A DNA stretch of 7,349 bases from Candidatus Omnitrophota bacterium (GTDB taxonomy: Bacteria; Omnitrophota; Gorgyraeia; Gygaellales; Profunditerraquicolaceae): positions 3,110 to 10,458 of the forward strand of contig JAQTMD010000045.1 in NCBI GenBank assembly GCA_028714595.1, given 5' to 3'. Made by a program: the position numbers and the translations under genes. The notes beneath the pieces were generated by a model. It had not been told where the DNA came from. It ran no database searches and saw nothing but the letters and a program-made list of their open reading frames with translations. Shown here one piece after another: positions 1 through 6,695 of the stretch (the first letter of the stretch is position 1; every line of letters starts with the position of its first letter).

Positions 1-4
1 AAAA

Positions 5-13
5 AGGAGGAGG
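5..13 (+). promoter_or_regulatory. Strong Shine-Dalgarno site of the first prepilin gene
   Basis: AGGAGGAGG lies immediately before the ATG at 15. It is an almost ideal anti-16S match and the strongest ribosome binding site in the window. It fixes the start of the first pilin and fits a highly expressed major subunit. Any promoter lies left of the window. Confidence 0.8.
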
Positions 14-14
14 C

Positions 15-443
15 ATGAGACGCGGTTTTACGCTGTTGGAAATCCTGATCGTCGTCATCATCATCGCGATCCTGGCCACGCTGGCAATGACCCAGTACAT
101 GACCACGGTCGAGCGGGCGCGCGGCGCCGAAGTAAAACAGGTGTTCGGCCATTTACGCCAGATGTGCGCGGTGAAATTCATGGAAGACGGCAATACCAAT
201 AACTGCGATGATGCCAATCTCAGTATAGGTACAACCGCCAACGATACGCCATCCGCGTGCAGGGCCACCCATCATTTTTCATACGCCGTTACCCGTCCCA
301 CTACCGGCCAGGCACGGCTTCAGGCAACACGCTGCATAGCACAGCCTGCAAAGAGCACGTGGAGAGATGCCAATAGAGTCAATTTGACGGTTGATTATGC
401 CCAGGGCGGCGTAGACACGTGGGCCAACCCGTTCGGATATTAA
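15..443 (+). CDS. Type IV pilin-like / GspG-like prepilin (major subunit candidate)
   Basis: A 142-residue prepilin, predicted to be processed by prepilin peptidase at the inner membrane and assembled into a type IV pilus or type II secretion pseudopilus. Leader MRRG is followed by the junction G4/F5 and FTLLE, with the conserved Glu at residue 9 (mature +5). A hydrophobic helix spans about residues 5-25, and the amphipathic extension (ERARGAEVKQ) continues to about 50. The small C-terminal domain has four cysteines (51, 64, 82, 107), enough for two disulfides. Three N-X-S/T sequons are visible (N68, N76, N123). N68 has Asp at -2, matching the bacterial D-X-N-X-S form. The start is fixed by the AGGAGGAGG site. 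It is first of four tandem prepilin genes, with the next 21 bp downstream. The N-terminus cannot separate pilin from pseudopilin; the short length and strong start suggest an abundant subunit, which is inference. Confidence 0.93.
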   Translation: MRRGFTLLEILIVVIIIAILATLAMTQYMTTVERARGAEVKQVFGHLRQMCAVKFMEDGNTNNCDDANLSIGTTANDTPSACRATHHFSYAVTRPTTGQARLQATRCIAQPAKSTWRDANRVNLTVDYAQGGVDTWANPFGY

Positions 444-464
444 CCGTATCAACCGGATAGCTGC

Positions 465-863
465 ATGAAGCGCGCGTTGACCTTGCTTGAACTGCTGATC
501 GTGCTGGTGATTGTCACGATCCTGTCCACACTGGCCCTTACCCAGTTCGGCAGGCAGCGGGAAGGCGCCGTGGAAAAGGAGGCCCAGGCTAATCTCAAGC
601 TGATCCTTGCCGCGGAGCGGGTCATGCGCATGGAGACGGGGTCGTTTGTCAACTGTACCGATGCCGCCGCGTGCAATAACGCGCTGAAGCTGTCGCTGCC
701 GCTTGCCCCGCCCAACGGCACAGGCTACTGGGAATACAAAGTGACGAATGCGAACAGCGCAGATTTCAGGGGGAAGGCAAGAAGGGTGAACGAGGCCGCC
801 AAGTGCTGGGGCATCAACATAAGCCTGGAAGAACCGCGGACATCCGACTGCTGGGGCTGGTGA
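465..863 (+). CDS. Type IV pilin-like prepilin with Ala at the cleavage junction
   Basis: A 132-residue prepilin-like protein. Leader MKRA, then LTLLE with the conserved Glu at residue 9, and a hydrophobic helix at about residues 5-25. The residue before the predicted cut is Ala4 rather than the usual Gly; Ala is known to be tolerated less well by some prepilin peptidases. The helix continues as an amphipathic stretch (about 30-55), followed by a small domain with four cysteines (64, 70, 114, 129). Sequons are at N63 (N-C-T), N84 (N-G-T) and N118 (N-I-S). The gene starts 21 bp after the previous stop with only a weak GGAT upstream, so it probably depends on translation of the first gene. Its N-terminal half resembles the first pilin (both have TLLE and L-A-x-TQ), so the two may derive from a duplication. 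Specific role, major or minor, unknown. Confidence 0.9.
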   Translation: MKRALTLLELLIVLVIVTILSTLALTQFGRQREGAVEKEAQANLKLILAAERVMRMETGSFVNCTDAAACNNALKLSLPLAPPNGTGYWEYKVTNANSADFRGKARRVNEAAKCWGINISLEEPRTSDCWGW

Positions 864-897
864 AGACAGAGCGGTTATTGCAAAGGGGAGAGAAGCT

Positions 898-1305
898 ATG
901 GTCCTGAAGAAGAATGCTGCCGGTATCAGCATGCTTGAGATCGTCATCGCCATGGTGATCCTGGCGCTGGTGCTGGTCGGCCTTGTGAACGTGTTTGTGG
1001 TCAGCAGGAGTTATGTGGCCCACAGCCGCTCCAAGGTGTCTGCCGGGGAACTGGGAAAGGTCTTCCTTGACCCGCTGCAAAACGAGGTAAGGCAGGACAC
1101 TTGGGATAATACCACTTTGAACGACAACATGCTGCTTGACCGCGGCGCGGGAAACCCCGTAAACGGCTCGGACTTGAACTCGACGCTGTTCGGCCCGCGG
1201 ATGATAGACGGGGTGACCTATTCCGCACGGTATGTCATCACCAACACCACCAGCGGCGGCATGCGCAAGGTCAGGGTCAATATCACCTGGGATGAATTGC
1301 AATAA
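898..1305 (+). CDS. Minor prepilin, PilV/GspI-like
   Basis: A 135-residue prepilin-like protein. The leader is nine residues ending AAG, the predicted cut is G9/I10, and the mature start ISMLE places the Glu at residue 14. The hydrophobic helix runs from about 10 to 35. The I-x-MLE-x-x-IAMVIL pattern resembles PilV/GspI-type minor pilins, which sit at the tip of the filament and prime assembly. No cysteines are present, unlike its neighbours. Five N-X-S/T sequons occur in 135 residues (N71, N89, N94, N116, N128), and N94 has Asp at -2. The start is supported by AAGGGGAG at 883-890, seven bases before the ATG. It lies 34 bp after the second pilin and its end overlaps the start of the fourth. 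The minor-pilin assignment rests on N-terminal style and gene order only. Confidence 0.88.
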   Translation: MVLKKNAAGISMLEIVIAMVILALVLVGLVNVFVVSRSYVAHSRSKVSAGELGKVFLDPLQNEVRQDTWDNTTLNDNMLLDRGAGNPVNGSDLNSTLFGPRMIDGVTYSARYVITNTTSGGMRKVRVNITWDELQ

Positions 1306-1906
1306 CAGACAGGCCATAACGCTCATAGAGTTGTTAATCAGTATCGTCCTGCTGGCGATGGTGATCGTGGGTTTCATGAGCATCGACACGTTCAGCCGCC
1401 ACCACCTGGTATCTTCCGACCGCCGCGCCAAGCTGCAGAACGAAGCGATGTTGATCCTTGAGCACATGACCAAGCAGCTTATCGGCGTGATCGGCGATTC
1501 CGAATCCGAGCCCATCAACATCACTGCAGCCGGCGCCAATTCCCGGCGGGTCAGGGGCTTCATAGACAACGGCGACGGCATCCGGGGCCTGAACGATAAT
1601 TGGACGGACTACTGCTTCGGCACGAATGACTGCGGCGCCGGCTCGGACACCCACACCCTTTCCTTCCAGCTGGTGGATAATTCTACCGGGACGGCAAGCC
1701 CCGTGGCCGCTTCGAGAGAAACGCTGTCCCGCCGGGTGTCGGCCTTCAGGGCAACCATGGACTACGCCAACAGCCGCAACTACTTCGATGTCACGGTCAC
1801 CACCTGCTGGGACCCTGACGGTGCACCTCTCGCCTGCCACACAGCCGACAATCCCGCTGTCACCCTGAACACCACCATCCGGCTTCCTTCCGTATCAATC
1901 AAGTAA
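1292..1906 (+). CDS. Minor prepilin, PilW/GspJ-like, with Ala at the cleavage junction
   Basis: A 204-residue prepilin-like protein, the largest of the four. Leader MNCNNRQA, then ITLIE with the conserved Glu at residue 13, and a hydrophobic helix at about 9-29. A long amphipathic helix follows (about 35-65, with LQNEAMLILEHMTKQL), the style of PilW/GspJ minor pilins, whose beta-rich domain follows. Cysteines in that domain are at 108, 114, 172 and 182. Sequons are at N76, N103, N130 and N193. The junction residue is Ala8 instead of Gly. I chose the ATG at 1292 because it gives a normal short leader. An in-frame ATG at 1232 would add 20 residues read out of frame inside the previous gene. The start overlaps the preceding stop by 14 bp with no clear Shine-Dalgarno, so translational coupling is likely. 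It closes the pilin cassette. Confidence 0.87.
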   Translation: MNCNNRQAITLIELLISIVLLAMVIVGFMSIDTFSRHHLVSSDRRAKLQNEAMLILEHMTKQLIGVIGDSESEPINITAAGANSRRVRGFIDNGDGIRGLNDNWTDYCFGTNDCGAGSDTHTLSFQLVDNSTGTASPVAASRETLSRRVSAFRATMDYANSRNYFDVTVTTCWDPDGAPLACHTADNPAVTLNTTIRLPSVSIK

Positions 1907-1945
1907 CCCTAAAGCGCCTTCGCGGGAGTTTTCGCATCAATTCCG

Positions 1946-1973
1946 TTGAAAAATATGGAATTAATGTTATAAT
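1946..1973 (+). promoter_or_regulatory. Predicted sigma70 promoter with extended -10, for the glycosylation block
   Basis: A -35 like TTGAAA (1946-1951), a 16-bp spacer and a perfect TATAAT (1968-1973) preceded by TG at 1965-1966, which makes an extended -10. Transcription would begin near 1980, giving a leader of roughly 33 nt before the ATG at 2013. The surrounding 1930-1975 stretch is AT-rich against a GC-rich background. This implies the oligosaccharyltransferase operon can be transcribed separately from the pilins. Confidence 0.72.
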
Positions 1974-2003
1974 GGTTGGAAACACGGACAACCTTTTTAT
2001 CCC

Positions 2004-2010
2004 AAAGGAG
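2004..2010 (+). promoter_or_regulatory. Shine-Dalgarno site of the oligosaccharyltransferase gene
   Basis: AAAGGAG ends two bases before the ATG at 2013. The match is strong although the spacing is short. It supports 2013 as the start; the encoded N-terminus (MKKI followed by a hydrophobic stretch) also suits a first membrane helix. Confidence 0.75.
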
Positions 2011-2012
2011 AT

Positions 2013-4526
2013 ATGAAAAAGATCATCACTCCGGCAATTTGTTTGCTTGCGGTCCTGTCCCTGAACATCTACTTCCGTACCTATCCGATTACCTTCCCGC
2101 AATTTAGAGACGAGGCAGAATCAATAGTCCGCGAAAGAACGAGCCGCGCGATCGCCGAACAGGTTCAGGAACAGAACCCGCAGCTGTCGAATTTTGCCAA
2201 AGAGAAGCTGTTTGCCCGGGAGCTTGCCGAGCACCGGAAGAAGAACCGCTCCCGGATACGCCAGGAAGTGCTGGCTGAGTACGACAAACTCAAGGACCGG
2301 TTCCAGGACAAGAACGGACAGACCTACCTCATGGAGCTCGACTGCTGGCACTGGGCGCGCTACGTGGCCAACATCGACCGCCACGGCTTTCCCGGCGACA
2401 AGAAAGTAAACGGCAAACAGCTCGATACGTACATGTCGTTCCCCGACGGCAGCCCCATGCTCTGGAACAACTTCTTCTACTATTTCTCCTGGTTCTGCTA
2501 TAAGGCCTTTTCAACGGTCGTGCCCGTGCCGATCTTTACCTTTCTGTTCTATTTGCCGCTGTTCTTTGTGGCGCTCTTTATCTGCATATTGTACCTGTTC
2601 TGTTTTCGCAACTTCGGCAATACCGTGGCGATCATCGCCTGCCTCTTTGCCGGGCTGTCGCCGATCTTTATCCCCCGTTCCTGCGCCGGGTGGTTTGACA
2701 TGGATGTCCTGAACCTTATCTACCCGGTGCTTATCATCTGGGCATATCTGCGCGCTTACCATGCTCCAACCGCGCGGCGCACCGTCATCTGGGCCGTGGC
2801 ATCCGCGTTCTGGCTCGGCCTCTTCTGCGCCACGTGGATCGGCTGGTCGTTCATATTCTTCATCCTGGTCGCTTACGAGGGGTTGATGATCGCCAACCTG
2901 ATCGCCGAGCGCGTCCAATACAAGGAGGAGATCGCCTCCCAGGTCCGGCGCCACCTGTTCATACCGGCGCTCTTTCTTGCTGCCGGCATTTTCTGGGTCA
3001 TCCTTTTCAGCGGGTTCCAGCCCTTTGAAGTGCTGGTGACCCAGGTCAGGGACGTGCTGCGCCTGAACAATGCGCTCACTGCCTCGGTATGGCCGAACGT
3101 GTTCTTCACCGTCGGAGAGTTAAAAAAAGTCGATTACATAGGCATCGCCAAATCGGTCGGCGGGGTCCTTTTGTTCCTTGCCTCCCTGGTCAGCATGCTG
3201 GCGGTGTTCGTGAGGATAAAACGATATACCGGTTTCCAGCGCGACCTTGCCGTGATGCTCGTGGTCTGGTTCATGGTGATGTTCTTTTTCTGCTCAAAGG
3301 GAGTGCGCTTTACCATGTTCCTGGCGATCCCGATGGGCATATACCTGGGCTGGGGGTTTGAACAGGCGTATGCGTTCATCGGGGAAAAGCCGTGGAAGAA
3401 GGCCGGCGTGCCGGTCTTTCTGGCGGTCGTCGTCTTTGCAGTGCTGACCATGATCTCGACCGCCGACCGGGTGGCGATAGGAACGCTGCCGCTCATGGAG
3501 GACGGCTGGTATTCGGTTTTGACCAGGATCCGGGATTTTACGCCGAAAGGCTCGGTCATCAATTCCTGGTGGGACTTCGGCGACTGGTTCAAGGTCGTGG
3601 CCGAGCGGCCGGTCATTTTCGACGGCCAGAGCCAGAATTCGCCCCGCGCCTTCTGGATGGCCCGCGTGCTGTTGACCGATTCGGAGCAGGAGGCAGTGGG
3701 GATCCTGCGCATGCTCAATAACGGGGGCAACAGGGCATATGATCTGATCGAACGGCGCCTGCGCGATCCTTTTGCCAGCGTGATCCTCGTGCGCAAGCTC
3801 ATCCTCGCGGACCCGCAGGAAGGCAGGCGGCTGCTTGCGTCGAAGCTGGAGCCCGCAGAGGCCGCGGAGGTCGCGCACATCCTGTATGATACGCCCCCTC
3901 AGAAGGCTTATTTTATCGTGGAACCTTCCCTGCTGGGAAAGATGCCGGCGATCTCGTACCTGGGCAACTGGGATTTCGTGAAAGTCTACCTTGCCCGCGC
4001 CGTGCAAACGAAGTCCGGCCGGGAGTGTATCGCGGACCTGGTCTCCTTCGGCATGGACGCCGAAGCGGCGGCACGCTTGTACGACGAGGCCCGCCTCGTC
4101 GGGCCTGCCCAGCTCGATCACTGGATCTCGGGCCGCTTCATGTTCCCGGCGATCGCCATGCAGGAAAAATCGCAGGAAGACGTGGTCCTGTTCAACAACG
4201 GGTTCATCTATAACCCCGACAAAAAGACGCTCTACGCCTACTCGGCGCGCGAAGAGCGCTACCGAGTTCCCCAGAGCCTGTTCCTGGAGTCCGGCGCAGG
4301 CGGGATCGAAGAATTCAAATACGAGAATGCCACGTTGAATTACTCCGCCCTGATCCAGGAGAACAATGACAGCTATAAGCTGATACTGATGAGCCAGCCG
4401 CTGGCGCGCAGCATGTTCGTACGTCTGTATTTCCTGGAAGGCAAAGGCGCTGCGCGCTTCAAGCCGTTCACCCGGGAACGCCAGGGCCAGGACATGATCG
4501 GCGTCTATGAGGTGCTCTGGGAGTAA
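2013..4526 (+). CDS. STT3/PglB/AglB-family oligosaccharyltransferase
   Basis: An 837-residue multi-pass membrane protein predicted to transfer a lipid-linked oligosaccharide to Asn of exported proteins on the outer face of the inner membrane. Family motifs seen in order are: D110-x5-R116 in the first outer loop (metal-binding Asp); G226-W-F-D229-M-D231, the DxD motif; T366-V-G-E369, a TIxE-type motif in the large mobile loop; R432-F-T, the Arg contacting lipid phosphate in PglB; and W519-W-D-F-G523, the WWDYG sequon-binding motif. Residues 638-645 (PSLLGKMP) may occupy the place of the PglB MI motif. The first helix is at about 4-20, and about a dozen hydrophobic helices reach to about 482, followed by a soluble domain of some 350 residues. 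It is longer than Campylobacter PglB (about 710), partly because of a charged helical insert at 30-100. It starts its own promoter-led unit just after four sequon-rich pilins, the likely acceptors by inference. STT3-family membership is secure; donor and acceptor are unknown. Confidence 0.95.
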   Translation: MKKIITPAICLLAVLSLNIYFRTYPITFPQFRDEAESIVRERTSRAIAEQVQEQNPQLSNFAKEKLFARELAEHRKKNRSRIRQEVLAEYDKLKDRFQDKNGQTYLMELDCWHWARYVANIDRHGFPGDKKVNGKQLDTYMSFPDGSPMLWNNFFYYFSWFCYKAFSTVVPVPIFTFLFYLPLFFVALFICILYLFCFRNFGNTVAIIACLFAGLSPIFIPRSCAGWFDMDVLNLIYPVLIIWAYLRAYHAPTARRTVIWAVASAFWLGLFCATWIGWSFIFFILVAYEGLMIANLIAERVQYKEEIASQVRRHLFIPALFLAAGIFWVILFSGFQPFEVLVTQVRDVLRLNNALTASVWPNVFFTVGELKKVDYIGIAKSVGGVLLFLASLVSMLAVFVRIKRYTGFQRDLAVMLVVWFMVMFFFCSKGVRFTMFLAIPMGIYLGWGFEQAYAFIGEKPWKKAGVPVFLAVVVFAVLTMISTADRVAIGTLPLMEDGWYSVLTRIRDFTPKGSVINSWWDFGDWFKVVAERPVIFDGQSQNSPRAFWMARVLLTDSEQEAVGILRMLNNGGNRAYDLIERRLRDPFASVILVRKLILADPQEGRRLLASKLEPAEAAEVAHILYDTPPQKAYFIVEPSLLGKMPAISYLGNWDFVKVYLARAVQTKSGRECIADLVSFGMDAEAAARLYDEARLVGPAQLDHWISGRFMFPAIAMQEKSQEDVVLFNNGFIYNPDKKTLYAYSAREERYRVPQSLFLESGAGGIEEFKYENATLNYSALIQENNDSYKLILMSQPLARSMFVRLYFLEGKGAARFKPFTRERQGQDMIGVYEVLWE

Positions 4527-4533
4527 AGCGCGG

Positions 4534-4560
4534 CACTCAATCCAATAGGATGGATTGGTG
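4534..4560 (+). promoter_or_regulatory. Intergenic hairpin 1 (inverted repeat)
   Basis: CAATCCA (4538-4544) and TGGATTG (4551-4557) are exact reverse complements around a 6-base loop. The stem extends by CAC/GTG across a single bulged T, giving ten pairs. It begins eight bases after the oligosaccharyltransferase stop. No U-tract follows, so it is not a standard intrinsic terminator; it may protect a 3' end or slow transcription. Confidence 0.6.
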
Positions 4561-4576
4561 TCGTATCTCTATACGA
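4561..4576 (+). promoter_or_regulatory. Intergenic hairpin 2 abutting the GT2 ribosome binding site
   Basis: TCGTAT (4561-4566) pairs perfectly with ATACGA (4571-4576) around the loop CTCT. It starts at the base after hairpin 1 ends. Its 3' arm shares two bases with GAGGAG (4575-4580), the Shine-Dalgarno of the next gene, so folding could modulate access of ribosomes to the GT2 start. Confidence 0.5.
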
Positions 4577-4587
4577 GGAGAATCGAT

Positions 4588-5487
4588 ATGAAGGTCGCTG
4601 TCTTGATCCCCTGTTTTAACGAAGAGAAGACCATCGCCAAGGTCATCCGCGATTTCCGGGAACAGCTGCCCGGCGCCGCGGTCTACGTCTTTGACAATAA
4701 TTCCCGCGACCGCTCGGCCGAGATCGCGCGCTCCGAAAAGACGCAGGTCATACCCGTGAAAAGACAGGGCAAGGGATATGTCGTGCGCAGGATGTTCGAC
4801 CTGGTCGACGCGGATATCTTCGTCATGGTCGACGCGGACGACACGTATTTCGCCAAAGACGTGCACGCGCTCATCAAGCCGATCGCCGAGGACGATGCGG
4901 ACATGGCCATCGGCCGCAGGAACTTCGTCTCTGATTCGGCGATGAAGAAGCTCAACCGGATCGGTAATTTCCTGTTTTCCCGCCTCCTGAATTTTGTCTT
5001 TATGCGCCCCATCGGGGACGTGCTCTCCGGTTACCGCTGCGTGAGCCGGGAGTGGGTGCGGACCGTGCCCATCCTGACCTACGAGTTCCAGGTGGAGATG
5101 GAGATGACCTTTCAGTCGCTCTACCGCAACATGCGCGTAGTCGAGGTCGACGTGGATTACCAGGAGCGGCCGCACGGGAGCCTTTCCAAGCTTCATCCCA
5201 TACGCGACGGCTGCCTGATCCTGGCTACTTTCATGGCGCTGATCAGGGACCTGATGCCGCTGGTATTGTTCGGTTTTTGCTCGGTAGTCCTGTTTTCGGC
5301 GGTCCTGGGCTACGGTCTGCAGGTATACTACAGCCCCCGCGAAGCCAACTTCCTGGACGCCGTAGTAATCATTTCGTTTGCGATCATCGCGTTCCTGTTC
5401 CTGGTGATCGGGCTGGTATTGCATACCCTCAACCGCAGGTTCTTTGAATTGATAGCCCTTTTAAGGCGCAACAACCCCAAGCCGTAA
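4588..5487 (+). CDS. GT2 glycosyltransferase, polyprenyl-phosphate sugar synthase type (DPM1/GtrB/ArnC-like)
   Basis: A 299-residue membrane-attached family 2 glycosyltransferase, expected to move a sugar from a nucleotide donor onto polyprenyl phosphate at the cytoplasmic face. GT-A features: IPCFNEE at 7-13, the donor-binding D36-N-N-S, D82-A-D84 in VDADD (the metal-binding DxD), SGYR at 147-150, an acidic E-x2-E-x-E at 167-172 in the region of the usual catalytic Asp/Glu, and the family's R-x2-G-S-x-SK segment at 194-201. Two C-terminal membrane helices (about 222-244 and 257-281) match the GtrB/ArnC layout. I chose 4588 because GAGGAG at 4575-4580 precedes it and the protein then starts at the first beta strand; the in-frame ATG at 4555 lies within a hairpin. 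The gene follows the oligosaccharyltransferase by 61 bp, so it probably supplies a lipid-linked sugar to the same pathway. The sugar is unknown. Confidence 0.92.
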   Translation: MKVAVLIPCFNEEKTIAKVIRDFREQLPGAAVYVFDNNSRDRSAEIARSEKTQVIPVKRQGKGYVVRRMFDLVDADIFVMVDADDTYFAKDVHALIKPIAEDDADMAIGRRNFVSDSAMKKLNRIGNFLFSRLLNFVFMRPIGDVLSGYRCVSREWVRTVPILTYEFQVEMEMTFQSLYRNMRVVEVDVDYQERPHGSLSKLHPIRDGCLILATFMALIRDLMPLVLFGFCSVVLFSAVLGYGLQVYYSPREANFLDAVVIISFAIIAFLFLVIGLVLHTLNRRFFELIALLRRNNPKP

Positions 5488-6695
5488 TGAGAATCGCATA
5501 CGTGTACGACAGCATCTATCCGTTCTTCACCGGCGGCGCGGAAAAACGGTTCTGGGAGCTTGCCGTTCGTATGCGCCGGCGCGGTCACGACGTCCATATC
5601 TTCAGCAAGGACCCCGGCCTGGGACAGGGGGTCTCAATGCGGGAGGGCGTGACCATCCACTGCATTTCGGCCGACCTGCCGTTATACGACGGCGACGGAA
5701 ACAGGAGCCTGCGCCAGGTCCTGGCGTTTACGGGCAGGATCTTTGCGGCGCTGAAACGCGAATCTTTTGACGTCATCGACTGCAATGCCTTTCCGTACCT
5801 GCCTTTTTTCCCCGTCAGGGCGTATGCGGCGCTCAAGGGCGTGCCCCTGGTCATAACCTGGCAGGAGGTCTGGGGCGATTACTGGTATTCGTACCTCGGC
5901 AGGATCAAAGGCCGGATAGCGCGCTGCATCGAGTCAGCCGTGGTCGCGGCAGCGCCCTGCAGCATCGTGCACTCGGAGGCGGTCAGGCAGGCGCTGACCA
6001 GCCGCGGCAAAGACAGCGCCTTTATCCGGCGCATTCCCAACGGCATTGACCGGCAGTTGATCGACGGGGTCAAACCGGCGCATGCCGCGCAGGCGCATGA
6101 TATCGTGCTCGTTGCGCGCCTGATCCGCGACAAGCATGCGGATTTTCTCATCCGGGTCGTCGGCCGCCTGGCCGCTGATATGCCCGGACTGCGCTGCCTT
6201 ATCGTCGGGGCAGGCCCCGAGAAAGACAATCTCGGGCGGCTGATCCGGGAAACCGGCCTCTCGACGCACGTGGAAATACGCAGCGGCCTGGGTTACGAAG
6301 AGCTTATCTCCCTTATGAAGGCTGCCAGGGTCTTTGCCTTTCCTTCGACGAGGGAGGGGTTCGGCATCGTCGTGATCGAGGCCATGGCATGCGGGCTGCC
6401 GGTCGTCTGCGTCAGCCACCCGCAGAATGCCGCTACGGAACTGGTCAGCGACGGGCACAACGGTTTTGTCTGCGAGCTCGAAGAAGGCGAATTCGCGTCG
6501 CGCCTTTCAATGCTGCTCACGGACGAGCGCCTGAGGACAGCCATGGCCCGTTGCGCGAAAGAGAGCGTTACTGCGTATGACTGGGAATCCGTCGTCGACC
6601 GTAACGAGGAATTTTATAAAGCAGCCATCGCCCGATGCGGATCGGCTTGCGCATTGCGCGTAAAACAGCACCGGGTATCGGAGAGCTCAAGATGA
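5487..6695 (+). CDS. GT4-family glycosyltransferase (GT-B fold)
   Basis: A 402-residue cytoplasmic glycosyltransferase without obvious membrane helices, probably building a lipid-linked or surface glycan. The N-terminal Rossmann half has GGAEKR at 16-21, typical of GT4 enzymes. The C-terminal donor half has IPNGID at 183-188, VARLI-x-DK at 209-216, the VGAGPE loop at 240-245, and EGFGIVVIEAMACGLPVV (290-307) containing the E-x7-E signature with E290 and E298. The length is usual for the family. The ATG overlaps the GT2 stop by one base (TAATG) with no good Shine-Dalgarno, implying translational coupling. The last 20 or so residues are low in motif content. Donor and linkage cannot be read from sequence; hexoses are common in this family. 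Its membership of the oligosaccharyltransferase pathway is inferred from the coupling. Confidence 0.93.
   Translation: MRIAYVYDSIYPFFTGGAEKRFWELAVRMRRRGHDVHIFSKDPGLGQGVSMREGVTIHCISADLPLYDGDGNRSLRQVLAFTGRIFAALKRESFDVIDCNAFPYLPFFPVRAYAALKGVPLVITWQEVWGDYWYSYLGRIKGRIARCIESAVVAAAPCSIVHSEAVRQALTSRGKDSAFIRRIPNGIDRQLIDGVKPAHAAQAHDIVLVARLIRDKHADFLIRVVGRLAADMPGLRCLIVGAGPEKDNLGRLIRETGLSTHVEIRSGLGYEELISLMKAARVFAFPSTREGFGIVVIEAMACGLPVVCVSHPQNAATELVSDGHNGFVCELEEGEFASRLSMLLTDERLRTAMARCAKESVTAYDWESVVDRNEEFYKAAIARCGSACALRVKQHRVSESSR

Noticed and set aside
1232..1291. Upstream in-frame ATG for pilin 4
   Set aside because: It would add 20 residues read out of frame inside pilin 3 and give an abnormally long leader; the ATG at 1292 gives a normal 8-residue leader.
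814..1581. Long minus-strand open frame opposite pilins 2 to 4
   Set aside because: It covers three convincing prepilin genes on the other strand, its translation shows no recognisable motif, and long antisense frames are expected in GC-rich coding DNA.
1907..1932. Possible intrinsic terminator after the pilin cassette
   Set aside because: GCG-CCTT-CGC with an outer CCC/GGG pairing is followed by AGTTTT, but the stem is interrupted by a four-base bulge and the T-run is short. It could be a weak terminator, but I would not annotate it.
3294..4121. 275-codon minus-strand open frame opposite the oligosaccharyltransferase
   Set aside because: It lies opposite the WWDFG-containing catalytic region, and no domain or ribosome binding site supports it.
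4555..4587. Upstream in-frame ATG for the GT2 gene
   Set aside because: The extra 11 residues are coded by the hairpin region and no Shine-Dalgarno precedes it, whereas GAGGAG is well placed for 4588.
4537..5424. 295-codon minus-strand open frame opposite the GT2 gene
   Set aside because: The translation is rich in His, Asp, Gln and Val, typical of an antisense shadow, and the + strand GT2 motifs are unambiguous.
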